Part shown: positions 32,840 through 43,978 of the stretch, piece by piece
How the letters are laid out: each line of letters starts with the position of its first letter
Numbering within the stretch: the stretch's first letter is position 1
Assembly (NCBI GenBank): GCA_036245525.1
Contig: BTPG01000002.1
Span: 161,855,376 to 161,919,375, forward strand
Reading direction: 5' to 3'
Length of the DNA: 64,000 nt
Source of the DNA: Semisulcospira habei
Lineage: Eukaryota; Mollusca; Gastropoda; Semisulcospiridae
Program-made: the position numbers and the translations under genes
Notes under the pieces: generated by a model
Databases searched by the model: none
Seen by the model: only the letters and a program-made list of their open reading frames with translations
What the model was told of the DNA's origin: nothing

Positions 32840-33064
32840 GTGGAGGTGAATGAACAAGCCCTGCGTCAGCTGTTCATCCTCAACTCGGGCAAGTTCAACT
32901 TTGACTACACCTGGCAGCTGAATGAGTCCATGACCACTCGACGTGACATCGTAAAGATTGAGCCTGCCAGTGGTGGGGTGATGTGTGGAGAAACACAGCA
33001 GTGTACACTCTCCTTCACACCTCCTACACGCATGTCACTCAAGGGATGTGAACTAGCACTCAAG
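32840..33064 (+). CDS. HYDIN: HYDIN-like protein, exon H
   Basis: Exactly 75 codons, phase 0 at both ends. Reads VEVNEQALRQLFILNSGKF, NFDYTWQLNES, IVKIEPASGGVMCGETQ and TLSFTPPTRMSLKGCELAL: an almost complete ASH domain, with N-x-G-K-F-x-F opening strands and the S-F-x-P closing strand. Acceptor TCCTAG ends at 32839; donor GTGAGA at 33065. The exon starts directly after the 103-bp tandem array. Confidence 0.92.
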
Positions 33065-33570
33065 GTGAGACACTGGAGAGAGGGAGGGATGAATGTATGT
33101 GTGGATGTGTTTGTGTCATAAACTGGTGCTGAAGGTGGGACAGTGGATGTAGGGAGGGATGAGACAGTTTGCTGCTCAAGGCTTTTTATTCATGTACGGT
33201 TTACAGCTTTTATACTTTCCAGGCTTTGTGCTGGGGTGGGAACATGAGTAAGCAGGATGAAAGTAGGATTGAAAAGGCTATCAAGAGGGCAGGGCGTGTG
33301 ATTGGACTGAAACAAGAAACTTTTAGTTCTTTTTATCATAGACGTTTTACTTCCAAACTTGCACTTACGGTTGATGATGACAAGTACCCCCTTCACAGTG
33401 AGTTAGAGATGAGACGCATAAACAGTGGGAGACTGAGAATGCCAAAGATATGAACTGAACGATACAGGAATTCTTTTATCACACGAGAGTTAAGTCGATC
33501 AAGGAGAAACACAGCAGAGGAGAACCAGGAGGCAGTCACTGAACTCTGTGTATGCATATGTGAGTGAGTA

Positions 33571-33647
<77 letters not shown>

Positions 33648-34265
33648 ATCTGAGTGTGAACAAGTGAATGGTTTATGGTTCACCTCCTCCTACCATCTCC
33701 TTCTACCACTTTCTCAACTTTTTAAGGAAATTGCTAATGAGTCCTGGTGATACATTATTTCTTTCAGCACTGTTATGGTAACTACTGGCGGTATCTTGAT
33801 GTTGCAGCATGTGTATTGGCTCTATGTGCAATACAGAGTGTAGCCACCACCAACCTCTCTCACTGTTGTGGTAACTACATGGTGATATCTTGATGTTGCA
33901 GCATGTTTATAGGCTCCATGTGCAATACAGAGCATAGCCTCCACTTACCTCTCTTACAGTTATTCTTACATTTTAAATAGCCACCAGACATTTATTTATA
34001 ATAATGTTTACGGTAGAGGCAACTGGTTTTTAACTACTGGTACTATGTTTGTAGTTTATGTCTGTGATTTCCATTTTACTGATTAATTTATTCAGTGTAT
34101 GAGTGTGTGTGTTTAGTACAATGCGGATGTATATGTCCTGTGCCATATTGGTATATCTGTTTTACTTACCTTTTAGTTTTGTATGTAATGGTGATTGTGT
34201 GAATGAATGTGAAGCAGACATTCAGTTTCCCAACTTGGGATTAATAAAGTACATGTATTCTTATC

Positions 34266-34319
<54 letters not shown>

Positions 34320-35214
34320 CGTGTTAGGAATGCGCCTACATGGTGCGAGCAGATGTTTATTTAAAGAGTGAGTGCATTCTAATTTTTCTCCTTTTTAATA
34401 TTTTTTTTTGTGCTGTAAAGCGCTCCGAGCTTGCTGTTCGTGGGGAAGGGCGCTATATAAAAACTATGTATTATTATTATTATTATTATTATTATCTTAT
34501 CTGAAGGTGAGTCATTGAAGAGAGTCAACAGTGTGTTTTTGGTACTGTCAACAGTGTGTGTGTCTGGTACTGTCAACAGTGTGTGTGTGGTTCTGTCAGA
34601 AGTGTATGTGAAGTACTGGTACTGTCAACAGTGTGTATGGTACTGTCAGTAGTGTATGTGTGGTCTGTCAACAGTGTGTGTGTGTGTATGTGTGTTTATG
34701 TGTGTTTTGTACTGTCAAGAGTGTGTTGTGGTACTGTCAACATAGTGTGTATGCAGTACTGTCACCTGTGTCACTTTCACTGTCAACAATGTGTGTGGTA
34801 CTGTCAGCAGTTTTTGTGGTGCTGTCAATGGTGTGTGTGTGTGTGTCTTTGTGTGGTACTGTCAATGTGTGGTACTGTCAACAGTGTGTGTGTGTGATGC
34901 TGTCAACAGTGTGTGTGTGTGTGGTACTGTCAGCAGTGTGTGTATGTGTTACTGTCAACAGTGTATGTGGTATTGTCAGCTTTGTGTATGGTAGTGTCAG
35001 CAGTGTGTGTTTATGTGTACTGTTGACTATGTGCATGAGGTGCTCTCAACAGTCACAGTATCTGCATGCTCAGAGCGGTTAAACTCTGACATAGGTGTTA
35101 GTTCATTGGAGACATGCCACATCCAGATACGCAGCTAAAGCTGCGTATCCGGATGCGGCATGTCTTGAATGAGTTAATGTTTTATCACACTGATTGCATT
35201 TTTTTGGGCATCAG
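33065..35214. repeat. Intron H-I: microsatellites, L2-type tail, GTCAACAGTGTGT minisatellite, palindrome
   Basis: TG runs lie at 33575-33645 and 34267-34318. A fragment at 34415-34498 (GTAAAGCGCTCCGAGC to GGCGCTATATAAA plus ATT repeats) looks like the 3' end of a CR1/L2 LINE. A minisatellite based on GGTACTGTCAACAGTGTGTG fills 34505-35050. A TTAA-type palindrome sits at 35098-35177 (GACATGCCACATCC / GGATGCGGCATGTC). No coding signal besides shadows. Confidence 0.7.
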
Positions 35215-35384
35215 GTATCCAACGGCCCATCCTATGCCATCAGCATTGTGGGTCAGGGTGTGACCCCAGGCCTCCACTTTAACTTTCACTCCTATAACTT
35301 TGGGAACGCCTTTGTGCACCGTGCGGGCATGCCTGTACACAGCATTGCACTGAAACTGACCAACAAGGACAAGAAGGAAATCAG
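35215..35384 (+). CDS. HYDIN: HYDIN-like protein, exon I, with a GC donor
   Basis: Reads VSNGPSYAISIVGQGVTPG, LHFNFHSYNFGNAFVHRAG, MPVHSIALKLTNKDKKEI. It holds the close of one ASH domain, the GQGV-PG-HF linker and the opening of the next (SYNFG). Acceptor GGGCATCAG ends at 35214, phase 0. No GT donor keeps the frame. The exon ends CAG followed by GCAAGT at 35385, the textbook GC-AG donor, leaving phase 2. Without splicing there, the frame runs only to a stop at 35419. The next exon is not in the window. Confidence 0.85.
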
Positions 35385-35754
35385 GCAAGTCATTCTTCCC
35401 TTTCTATACTGGGGCATGTGAGCAGCATAACTGGACATTTGTATTTTGATTGTATGCTCTTGCTTTCCACATTTCTACACGTCTCCCTTCATTGCTTTTT
35501 AAAACTAGTTGAGCACTGATTGAGTTAGACGATTGAAGTGTTCAGACTTCAAATTGGAAGAAATGTACCCACTCTTTCAGTGCCGCACAACACAATGCAA
35601 TGCCTCCTGCACTGATCCTTGTGAGCCCCTGCAACCTGCAGATGATTAAGATCTTTGCTTTTAGGTTGATCCATATTAGTTTATATGCAGGTTTCTGTCT
35701 CTAACTTTACTGCAGACAAACTGTGAAAGAGGTTAAAATAATTAGAAGTATGAT
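35385..35754. other. Start of the long intron after exon I
   Basis: Unique-looking, with a decayed foldback fragment around 35600-35660 (GATCCTTGTGAGCCCCTGCA). No coding evidence. Confidence 0.4.
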
Positions 35755-36210
35755 TGTATAGCAAAAGTGAGTCTATGTAATGGCCAGTGGTCATCTGTTT
35801 GTTGTATGTGGTAAACTTTAACAATGGCACTTTCTCTGAGACTATTAATGCCACAGTCTTCAAACTTGGCCCAAGGATATTTTGTGGTAAGACCTTTCTT
35901 AACACACCAACTTCAGTGGTCTACCTCAAACTTTTCAACTAACTTTGGCAGACAGGTGATAAGACCTTTCTATGTGTACTAATTAGGTTCACTACTCACA
36001 AAGGCCAAGGGTCATGGGAGGTTGACAGAGGTTGAAAAATGCAAGAAAACATTGACTTGGCAGGTACAAAAGCCAATTCTTTACTATTGTTACAACACTT
36101 GAACAAATGCTCATTTCAGTGACCTGTCGAAATGGTCACGGTCACAAGGTCAGAGTAATTATGTGAATTGGTCATGCATGTGAGCCTTAAGAGTTTTGCC
36201 ATTCTTGTTC
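35755..36210 (+). repeat. REP copy h
   Basis: Starts TATAGCAAAAGTGAGTCTATG and ends CATGTGAGCCTTAAGAGTTTTGCC. Short copy with one or two internal units. Confidence 0.65.
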
Positions 36211-37024
36211 TGAAGTAGTTTAAATAAAAGTATGGAAACCAGGAGTCTCAGAAACCAAATTCCATTAAATAAGTTTGCAAAAACATCATAAATGAGGTGA
36301 ATTACACCACTGATATCAAAATACATGTCCATGTTCAACTTCATTGTCATACATTATGACAGTATCTTCAGTTATGACTTTTTTCAGAATGTGAAGTGTG
36401 ATGTACCTGATTACACAATTTTACAAGCCTAAAAAGCTTGGAATAGACAAAATACATGAAATAAACAGTAAATTCTCATTAGTGACAAGGTTCCACAAAT
36501 GTTAAAAAGATAATGTGTATTGCCAGAAGTATGTTATATTTACATAAATGTATGCAAGGTGAACGCACAAGCCTCTCCATCACTGTTATTTAGAAAATAG
36601 GATTTACGTTGTGTGATTCCATGTTTAGATTAAGCGTCATTAGCATGGCGTCATTTTTGCTGAATTGTTATGTTGAAATAATAATAATAATGAGTATTTA
36701 TATAGCACTTAAGCTTAATCCAAAGCTCTTAGCGCTTTATAATCTGTACACAAAAATACAAATACAATGACATTTGCACATAACAAGCAAAACACAATAC
36801 ACGAACACACCATTTTTACAATAAACCAAACAACGATGCATACATGATATGTTCTAATAACATTCATTCTAAACAAGGAGGTTCTAATAACATTCATTAT
36901 AAACAACGAGGATTACAGAACTACAACTAAGGCATCAAACACTATTAATGTGGTGAAGGGAGCCATAGAAGGGATCCATAGAAAATCGCATGAGGCATGT
37001 TTTTACGAGCACATGTGAAACGTT
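36211..37024. other. Intronic sequence with an inverted L2-type LINE tail
   Basis: 36676-36755 reads, on the minus strand, an AAAGCGCTAAGAGC to GTGCTATATAAATA end plus ATTATT repeats, like the + strand fragment at 34415. Nearby is a short direct duplication, GGTTCTAATAACATTCAT (near 36850-36900). Otherwise nothing is recognised. Confidence 0.5.
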
Positions 37025-37680
37025 TTTTGGCTCATGTCCAATAGCAAAAGTGAGTCTATGTAATGGGCCAGTGGTTGTCTGTCCATCATGCGTCCACCCC
37101 TGTCTCTGGTAAACTTTAGCATTGGCATTTTCTATTCAAGTCAGTCTTCAAACTTTACCCAAGGATACTTTGTGGCAAGACCTTTCTTGACATACTAATT
37201 TCAGTGACCTACCACAAAGGACAAAGACACAGGAGATCAGGAAATGGGTCAAACATAGTCATATTTTGACAAAACTTTTTTTTTCTTAAGTACTATTATC
37301 AACTTCAAACCCAAATTTGGTGCAGAAATATCTGATGGGAAGACCTTCATATGCATACTAACTTGGATGTCCCCTGGAAAAGGTCAAGGATCACAAGAGA
37401 TCAAGAAATAGGTTACAAATAGCCTTTTTTTCCCCTCAAATACTATTTTCAGCTTCCAACGCAAGCCTTGTACAAAGATACCTGTCGGTAAGATCTGCTC
37501 AATAATTTGGATGACCCTTGGAAAGGTCAAGGGTCACAAGAGATTGGCAAATGATGTGAAAAATGTCTATTTTTTTAGGTAGAATTTTAGGTTTCATCAG
37601 CATTTTTGCAAAATCTTTTAACCAGATTTAAAAGGTACATGGTTATAAGACTACTACCCTCACAGATTGTATGCATCACC
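37025..37680 (+). repeat. REP copy i
   Basis: Starts TTGGCTCATGTCCAATAGC and runs through about three internal units, with AGGTCAAGGGTCA at 37524-37536. It fades out near 37680. The following 37.7-38.1 kb is unique apart from a C-rich run and hairpin near 38020-38080 (GCTGTGGAGGTTGGC / ACCTCCACAGC). Confidence 0.65.
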
Positions 37681-38539
37681 GTGACAATAGTGTAAATGCG
37701 TGACTGGGTGCACCTGTTAATTATGTACATCAGTGATTATGCTGATACAGTTTATGTTCCTTTCGTTCCACATAAAAATTTCTATGCTACAAAGGACGAC
37801 GCAACACGCACATAGTTTGAAAAAATGCCACATTTAATTTTGTGTTGCTACTTAAAAGAAGAATTACAAATACTGTTACAACAAGCGCATTGTCATATAT
37901 ACACAAAATGTCATATGCATCCCCCCAAAATGTTACATAAACCAATAGCGAAGAAACATTTAATCATTGCAAATCCCCAGAAAAGGGGGGTACCAATCAA
38001 ATGAGTGTGGGAGCTGCCCCCCCCCCCCCCCCTGCTGTGGAGGTTGGCAGACCTCCACAGCAGCCCCCACACCCACTAGGATTAGGGAGTAAAAACAAAG
38101 CAACTGAACAAATAGCATAATACAATGAAGTTCAAAACTGCAAGCAAGCTGGACAGGATTCACCTTCCTGCCGGCCTGAGATCAAAATACATTATGGAAA
38201 TGGGTGGATGCAGTTTAGTCATAATGCAGGACAGATTTCACCTTCCTGTCCTGCAAGCAGCAGCATCTCGCACCACATGCCCACGGTGATTGAGCTGACT
38301 AGGGCCAAGAAAAACACAGGCAAGGTTCACCTCCCTCCCGGTGTTCTGAGCAGTCAGCCAGGGTTGTCCCCAGCGGGGATGTATGTTAACATAGTGACAA
38401 GAGCAACTGGTGCTGCTTGCCCAGTGACTGTGTGAAACAATGAAATAATGTGTGGGGTTCCCCTCCTACTTCAATTGCCCTGCCAGTAAGATAGCTGAAG
38501 TTGCAGGTAGACCATGCATTGCTCACCGGAAAATATGGT

Positions 38540-39142
38540 ACCGTTTTACCCCTCTTTCATGCAGTGAGGGGATTTGGAGAATGAATATACAATTTGAACG
38601 CATCAGACTTCCATCGGCCCCAAGTACAGATCTGGGCGTCGGATGCTTCTTTCTGCGCACTTGTGGTGGCCGCCCCTATTCGGAAACTATGAGAGTTGAA
38701 TCCCTCGGGCGAGATGCCTGCCGCTTGCATAGTGGATTTCATTACTGCCAGAAATTCGCGACGGTTGGCTTGCCATCTGCCATGAACAGCAGCCCATGCT
38801 TGCTACCTCTGATGGCTAGAAAGGAACGTAGTGCGTCAACTGGGCAAAGACTAGGTGATTATACTGCTATCTGCCTGTCAGAATGTTTAAAAGAATGAAA
38901 AGTGATGGTTACAGCAGCAGGCTGGAGGCAGATGTGTTCCAGCTGGATCGTATGTGCAGAATGTATCATTTACTCAATGCGCAGAAAAGCATGAAAAGCC
39001 AAGAGGAACATCGCTTTAAACAACAAACGACAGTAGGGGCTAGACACTGCCACATGTACTTGTTGGACCATTCGTTCCAAAATGTTTTCGGTAATAGGGA
39101 GGCGCTTGGGGCCAGAATGTCTGCCTTTACGGATAGCTGCTA
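38540..39142 (-). pseudogene. Tyrosine recombinase, catalytic part (Ngaro/DIRS-like)
   Basis: Minus-strand reading: KALAAIRKGRHSGPKRLPIT, then FKAMFLLAFHAFLRIE (box I region), a degraded middle with stops around 38740-38960 (CPVDALRSFLAIR is still readable), then STMQAAGISPEGFNSHSFR, IGAATTSAQKE and GRWKSDAFKLYI. The HSFR motif is the HxxR box, and the Tyr of KLYI is the candidate nucleophile. Role in the family: DNA integration of the element. Broken by stops. Confidence 0.82.
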
Positions 39143-40733
39143 ATGCTTTTGTTTCCTCAAAACACATTACAGATGGTATTACGAATAGGAATGGTCTCTT
39201 AGCTAGACTAATTTTAGCCAAAATCGTTGTGTACGAATATGGCCGTGATAGCAGGTGAGGGGCGCCATAGCCTAGGCGGTAACCCGAGTAGCCTCCCTTC
39301 CATCCCAACCGCTCGTGCACCCAGCGGAAGCTCGCCAGTCAGTTTCTTTGCTAGACAATGAAAGGTTGTGTACGACAGTGTCTCTAGCTTGGACTGTGTA
39401 AACTTCGTTGTGGGAACCTTAGAGTTTCTTTGGAGGTGTGCCCTACACTGTGCCTTGTGTTAGGCTTGGACGCTTTCCTTTGGACGCTTTCCTTTGGATT
39501 CCTCGTCGGTGTTTGTGCCTTTGACCTGACGAGACAGTGACGCCTTGTGAACTGTGCTCACTCGCTCGTGGCCGGTCATGCCGTAGCGTGTTGTGCCTTC
39601 CCTGTGTACTGACTTTCGGCTTCGCTCTACTGCTAGCCTCCGCGTGCCACGTGTTAGGCTTGAACGCTTCGTGTGTGTTTCGGTAGCGTTTCCTGCTTCA
39701 GGGACCGGTCGTGCCTGGGTAAACTGCGTCGTCTCCGCTCATGGACCGTGGATTGGGTCGAGCCGGCCTTCACCGCCATTACGGTCGGGCTTCGCTGTGG
39801 TCACTGGTTGGTCTGCGACGTTTGTGGGTTCCCTGTTCGTCATTATGGCAAGGTAAAACCTCGGTTATTGCCTCCGTCCGGCGCTCAAGGGGAGGGGTAG
39901 AGCGCCGGGCCTAGGGAGACGCCGTGCACTTCACTTCGTTCGTTCGCGGATTCGTTTTGCGGGCCCGCGGGGGCACGCTCGCTCGTTTTTTTTTCATTGT
40001 GCACTATGTTTTGCAGTTGGCAAGTCTGCACCTGCACACGACGTGGACAGTTCCAATGGCCTAGCGACGGACATGCTGTTTGCCTACCCTGTTCCGCCTG
40101 TACCTCTACACACCCGTGCCTGGTCTGTGCTCCCAGCTATGGAGCTCCTACCGCCGCGAACGGCCAACGCCAGCACGGGAAAGGGGTCCAACACCGGTAA
40201 GCCCCCACAGACCCAACAAGTGGCCCTTACCAGGGCGCGAGCCCGAGCTCTAGCGCCGGCATCCACCACAGTCCCGTCGAGTGGTCCCTGCCTGGTCGCG
40301 GAACCTCGAGCGCCGCGTGCTAGGCCTTGAGTCAAGACCCTTTCACAGGACAGGGATCCAACACCGGTAACCCCCACAGACCCGACGAGTGGCTCTTACC
40401 AGGTTGTAGAGCCTTCAATGCCGCGGCTTAGGCCGCGAGCCCGAGCACCAGCAGCCACCACAGTCCCGCCGAGTGGTCTCTGCCTGGTTATGCCGCCTGT
40501 TTCGGCGAGAGATAAGATACAGGCATCAGAACTGTCCGATTTTCGGCGATTTTTCGATTTTCCTGGCCCCTGTTTCCAATCGGCATTTTTCGTTTCCGTT
40601 TTTTTTTTCTGAATTTTTTTTTTTTTATCGGTTGTTTTTATTGTTTGAGGTAATTAGACAATCTTAAAAATTGCTATGCATGCGCTGTATTAACTTCCGG
40701 TCCTGGAATTGCGTTTGCCATGCGTGCATCAAA

Positions 40734-40871
40734 ATGTCCATTGTTTCGCGAATTATTCAAAGGGGTGACCCTATCAATGAAACGATAAGGAATAAGTGGA
40801 GGTGGGAATGGATTTCAAGGACAGTAGACGTCGGAGGGGAAGAGCAGCGAGTCGGCGATCACTTTCGAAAG
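40734..40871 (+). CDS. First exon of a transposon-borne protein (zinc-finger hAT-like N-terminus)
   Basis: From ATG at 40734, 46 codons: MSIVSRIIQRGDPINETIR, NKWRWEWISRTVDVGGEEQ, RVGDHFRK. The W-x-W-x-W and G-D-x-F-R-K pattern recalls the segment before the zinc finger in TTF/BED-type hAT transposases. This is recognition by pattern only. It ends in a good donor, AAG followed by GTAAGTCG, at 40871. Without splicing the frame runs on to 41061 with no family resemblance. Confidence 0.45.
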
Positions 40872-41073
40872 GTAAGTCGATCAAAGAAGAAGCGAAACCG
40901 AAAATGTGCCTATCGCTATTCTGTTCACTCTGTCTTATCATACTTATGTTATAGATTACGTGCCAGTCGATTCGCCAAACAACCAATTCTCCGAAGTCAA
41001 CTCGGGTTAGGATTAGGGTTGTTTTTCTTTCAAAATGGGTTATGGTTAGGGTTTTTCCGTTAGAGTTAGTTAA

Positions 41074-41298
41074 AATGTTTGGGTTAGGGTTAGTGGTAGC
41101 GTAGAGGCAGCCAGAGCAGAACATGCCCACCATAGCAACACAGTTTTAAAGAAGAAAGGAGCTTCAGCTGCTCATGATCTGACCAATGAACAGACCCAAG
41201 CAGAGACTGAAGAACAAGATGAAACAGCAGACGTTGTAGTCTGTCCAACCCCTAAGAAAAAAAGAAAACAGAGCTCTCTTTTTAGTTTCTTCAGTTAA
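41074..41298 (+). CDS. Downstream exon ending in NLS plus PIP-box-like motif
   Basis: Open frame between stops at 41071 and 41296. Readable part: ARAEHAHHSNTVLKKKGAS, AAHDLTNEQTQAETEEQDE and TADVVVCPTPKKKRKQSSLFSFFS-stop (read in two overlapping pieces: TADVVVCPTPKKKRK and KKKRKQSSLFSFFS). PKKKRK is a classic nuclear localisation signal. QSSLFSFF fits the PCNA-binding PIP box (Q-x-x-L-x-x-F-F). The exact acceptor is unclear: the AG before 41107 gives the right phase but a poor context. Confidence 0.5.
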   Translation, partial: NVWVRVSGSVEAARAEHAHHSNTVLKKKGASAAHDLTNEQTQAETEEQDETADVVVCPTPKKKRKQSSLFSFFS

Positions 41299-41951
41299 GT
41301 ATTAAGAAAACTCATTTTAACAAACTTATCTAATAATAATAATAATTATTATTATAAAAACTTTCCAATTTGATTAACATTTGTTTTTTTACAAGGTAGA
41401 AGTTTGAAGTTTGTTCTAAGAGAGTAAACACATGACTAATATATTTAACTTACTGCCAATGAAACTTTTGACGAATGCACAAGTGTGTTTTTTTCCAAGT
41501 TCTAGTGCACATGTCTATGCATGAAATTGTGAATTAAAAGAAAAATTAAGAAATCTATTTTTTGGGAAAGACTTTTAAGTGAAGACAGTTAGTCTTTTTT
41601 CTTCCTGCTCTGTGTAGACATCAGCTCCAAAATGTACAGTACTCAGATTATTCAGGTAAGTTTTTATTGGTACATGCTTATCTACATGTATTTAAGACAA
41701 ACTTCATGTGCTTAGTTAATAACACTTTTGACTTCTTATGTGCCAGGAAATGGCTTTAAATAACTCTACAATTCTTCAAAATTAATTGGAGCCCCCCTGG
41801 TCCCCCCCCCCCAGGGGCGTTGCCCCTGGACCCCACCGGGGCCTAGGCGGCCCCTGGACCCCGGCCGTTTTCAGATTTTTTTGGGGGTGAACAGTTCTGA
41901 TGCCTGAAGATACGACAGCAAGCTCCAGCGCCGGTAGCCATCACAGACCCG

Positions 41952-43430
41952 ATGAGTGCTGCTTACCAGGTTGTGGAGCCTCGCCTGCCACGCACTCCTA
42001 AGGCAAGAGGTCAGCACTCCAGACAGGATGTTCGGGGATCGCGCCCAGACGAGCAGACGCGCTGGACGCACTCCCGCTCTTCCACAGAAAGCAGTAGACG
42101 TCGAGACCACGAGTCCCATCCACGATCGGAGCGGGTCCACACTACTCGCCGCTATTCGCGCTCAAGAGACAGGTCACCTCGCCGATGGACTGCTTCCAGC
42201 GTCTTGGTTGCTAGCCGGCCCACGCGGGCGAGCTCCAGTTACGACCCACCACTGGCTGTTTGTCCTACGACGCGCCCTCCGGACTCGAGACCGACCACGC
42301 GTATGGCTTCCCCGTCCTTGCCGCGCCACTCTCGGCATTCGACATCCACGCTTAGACACCACCCTCGGCGACGCTCCCACTCCAGGCGTTCCCGCTCACC
42401 CCGCCAGAGCCACTCCCCCCGGGACAGCAGGTCACGTCGACGTGCCTCGAGCTCGCCATGTATTGCTTCACGGGTACCATCGCTGATTCGCCCCGCGCAG
42501 CACTGCTCCCCTGGGGGACAGTCTCCCCCCAGGGCGACGACCTCTTCCAGGGACACCATAGACATAGTCCTTGCCCGCCGTCAGGCAGTGGAGCCCCCCC
42601 GCACTCCACGTGTAGTGGATGAAGCCCTCAGTTTAGCCCCAGAGGATTCGGTGTCTGCTCTCCTACGAGATGACAGCCCTTCCCGGTCCGGTCCTTCTTT
42701 CACTGATGAAGACTTACGTCCGTCCTCCGTCGGACATAGACGAGGCGGTGCGACTCATCTTGGCTTGCCTCCTGGTGGAGGACTGCCCACCCTCCCCCCC
42801 CCCCCCCCCACTTAAGAGGAAAGCGTCGGCCTTTGTCGACGCGGAGCGCCAGTCCAAGAGGTTCAAGTCTCTACCCCAACCACCGGGCTTCCGCAACTTA
42901 CGTGACGCGGTCTCCGCGCATCTCATGCAGGGCTCCTTTGGCTCCTCCGGATTCTTCTCGGACGCCAGGTGGCCGACAGATTTGGATATTTCCTTTCAGC
43001 AGGCCTGGTATGCCGGCCACACACAGACCTCCACCTGCCCCCTGTCAAAACTGGACCCCTCAGCCGTGTCCTTGGTAGCTGCCCCTGCACAACGGAGGTT
43101 CCTCCCCGGTGTGGATCAGACAGCGACCCTCATCATTGGCGGGATTCCTGGACCTACTGACACAAGCCATCGTTCGCCGTGTCAAAGATGCATGGCATCC
43201 GTCAATCTCGCCGTTCTTGGGAGAACTGCTCGCCCTAGCGGTCTGAGGTAACCGCGCCACTCACCACACCTGTGTCAACGCCATTGCGGCTGCCGCCAAC
43301 TGTGACCTGCTGCGTCGGGATGCCCTACTATGCTCCTGCCATCTCCCTGACGACATGAAGCTGCAACTTCGTCAGGCGCCCCTCGGGGGAGACATCCTCT
43401 TCGGTCCTACATGGCTTGCAGTCAAGGAAG
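41952..43430 (+). pseudogene. gag-like ORF, DIRS element 2
   Basis: First frame (41952-42760) is strongly Arg/Ser-rich (RYSRSRDRSPRRWT, RRRSHSRRSRSPRQSHS). A frameshift near 42705 leads into DIDEAVRLILACLLVEDCP, a C-run, LKRKASAFVDAERQSKRFK, LPQPPGFRNLRDAVSAHLM and FFSDARWPTDLDISFQQAW. A further frameshift near 43135 leads to a helical tail (TNCDLL-type, LQLRQAPLGGDILFGP). A basic RS-rich N-terminus would suit nucleic acid binding. Confidence 0.72.
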
Positions 43431-43659
43431 CTAATAAGGACGTCTGGCCCAGCCGCGTCGTTCCAGCCCCCTTTCAGCCAGCCCGCAGGGCCTTGGGTCA
43501 CGCCCTGCGGTCCGCTAGACCCGCCACTCGTCCTTTCACCAGAGGTGGACGTCTGCCCCCCAGACCTCCGGCTTTCCTTCGCGCCCGTCCTCTCTTTGGC
43601 TCCGCTTCTGCCCCCCGACTTGGGTGGGGTTAGGTATTTTTTAGTTCCCAGGGTCACCC

Positions 43660-43978
43660 TGGTCAGCCCCACAGGGTGGGTTTTTCTCTCTATTCTGGGG
43701 CATGTGTTTCTGTCTACCCTTTGTCCATTCACCTGTATTTGCCTTTTTAAAACTCTCCCTACTGTCTGCACTGCCTGTAGCTCTTGATATTGGATGTGTG
43801 TTGCTAAATGGTCTTAGCTTTATTTAGGCCCCATGTGTTAGGTTTATTTAATGTATTTGACCGGCTGGCGACATACATTCAATGTTCTGTTTATTTTTTT
43901 TCACAAGCAGTGCAGGCACGTCCTGAGAAAGCCTTGTTGCTGTCGGGATGCTAAGCAATGTACAATCAATCAAAACCC
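43660..43978 (+). mobile_element. SINE-like dispersed repeat, copy 1
   Basis: Shares with 55779-56072: CTGGTCAGCC-CACAGGGTGGG, CATGTGTTTCTGTCTA, GTAGCTCTTGAT-TTGGATG, GACCGGCTGGCGACATACAT, GTGCAGGCACGTCCTGAGAA and GCAATGTACAA, followed by a CAATCAATCAA tail. It has no ORF. It interrupts DIRS element 2 between the gag-like and RT regions. The 5' limit is approximate. Confidence 0.75.

Larger units (their letters stand above)
40520..41906 (+). mobile_element. DNA transposon with 16-bp TIRs in DIRS element 2, hAT-like by its ORF
   Basis: Perfect inverted ends CAGGCATCAGAACTGT (40520-40535; inverted 41891-41906) flanked by the 6-bp direct repeat AAGATA (40514-40519 and 41907-41912). Internal GC-rich foldback near 41790-41870 (GGGGCGTTGCCCCTGGACCCC-like), GGTTAGGGTTAG-type degenerate telomere-like repeats (40995-41095) and a short, spliced-looking coding region. 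A 6-bp duplication is unusual for hAT (8 bp), so the superfamily is uncertain. Confidence 0.7.

Noticed and set aside
33231..33453. Open frame after exon H (MSKQDESRIEKAIKRAGRVI and following) as an additional HYDIN exon
   Set aside because: It resembles a short piece of a reverse-transcriptase-like C-terminal domain (RIEKAIKRAGRVIG) rather than an ASH domain, lacks splice-phase support, and exon H joins exon I in phase without it.
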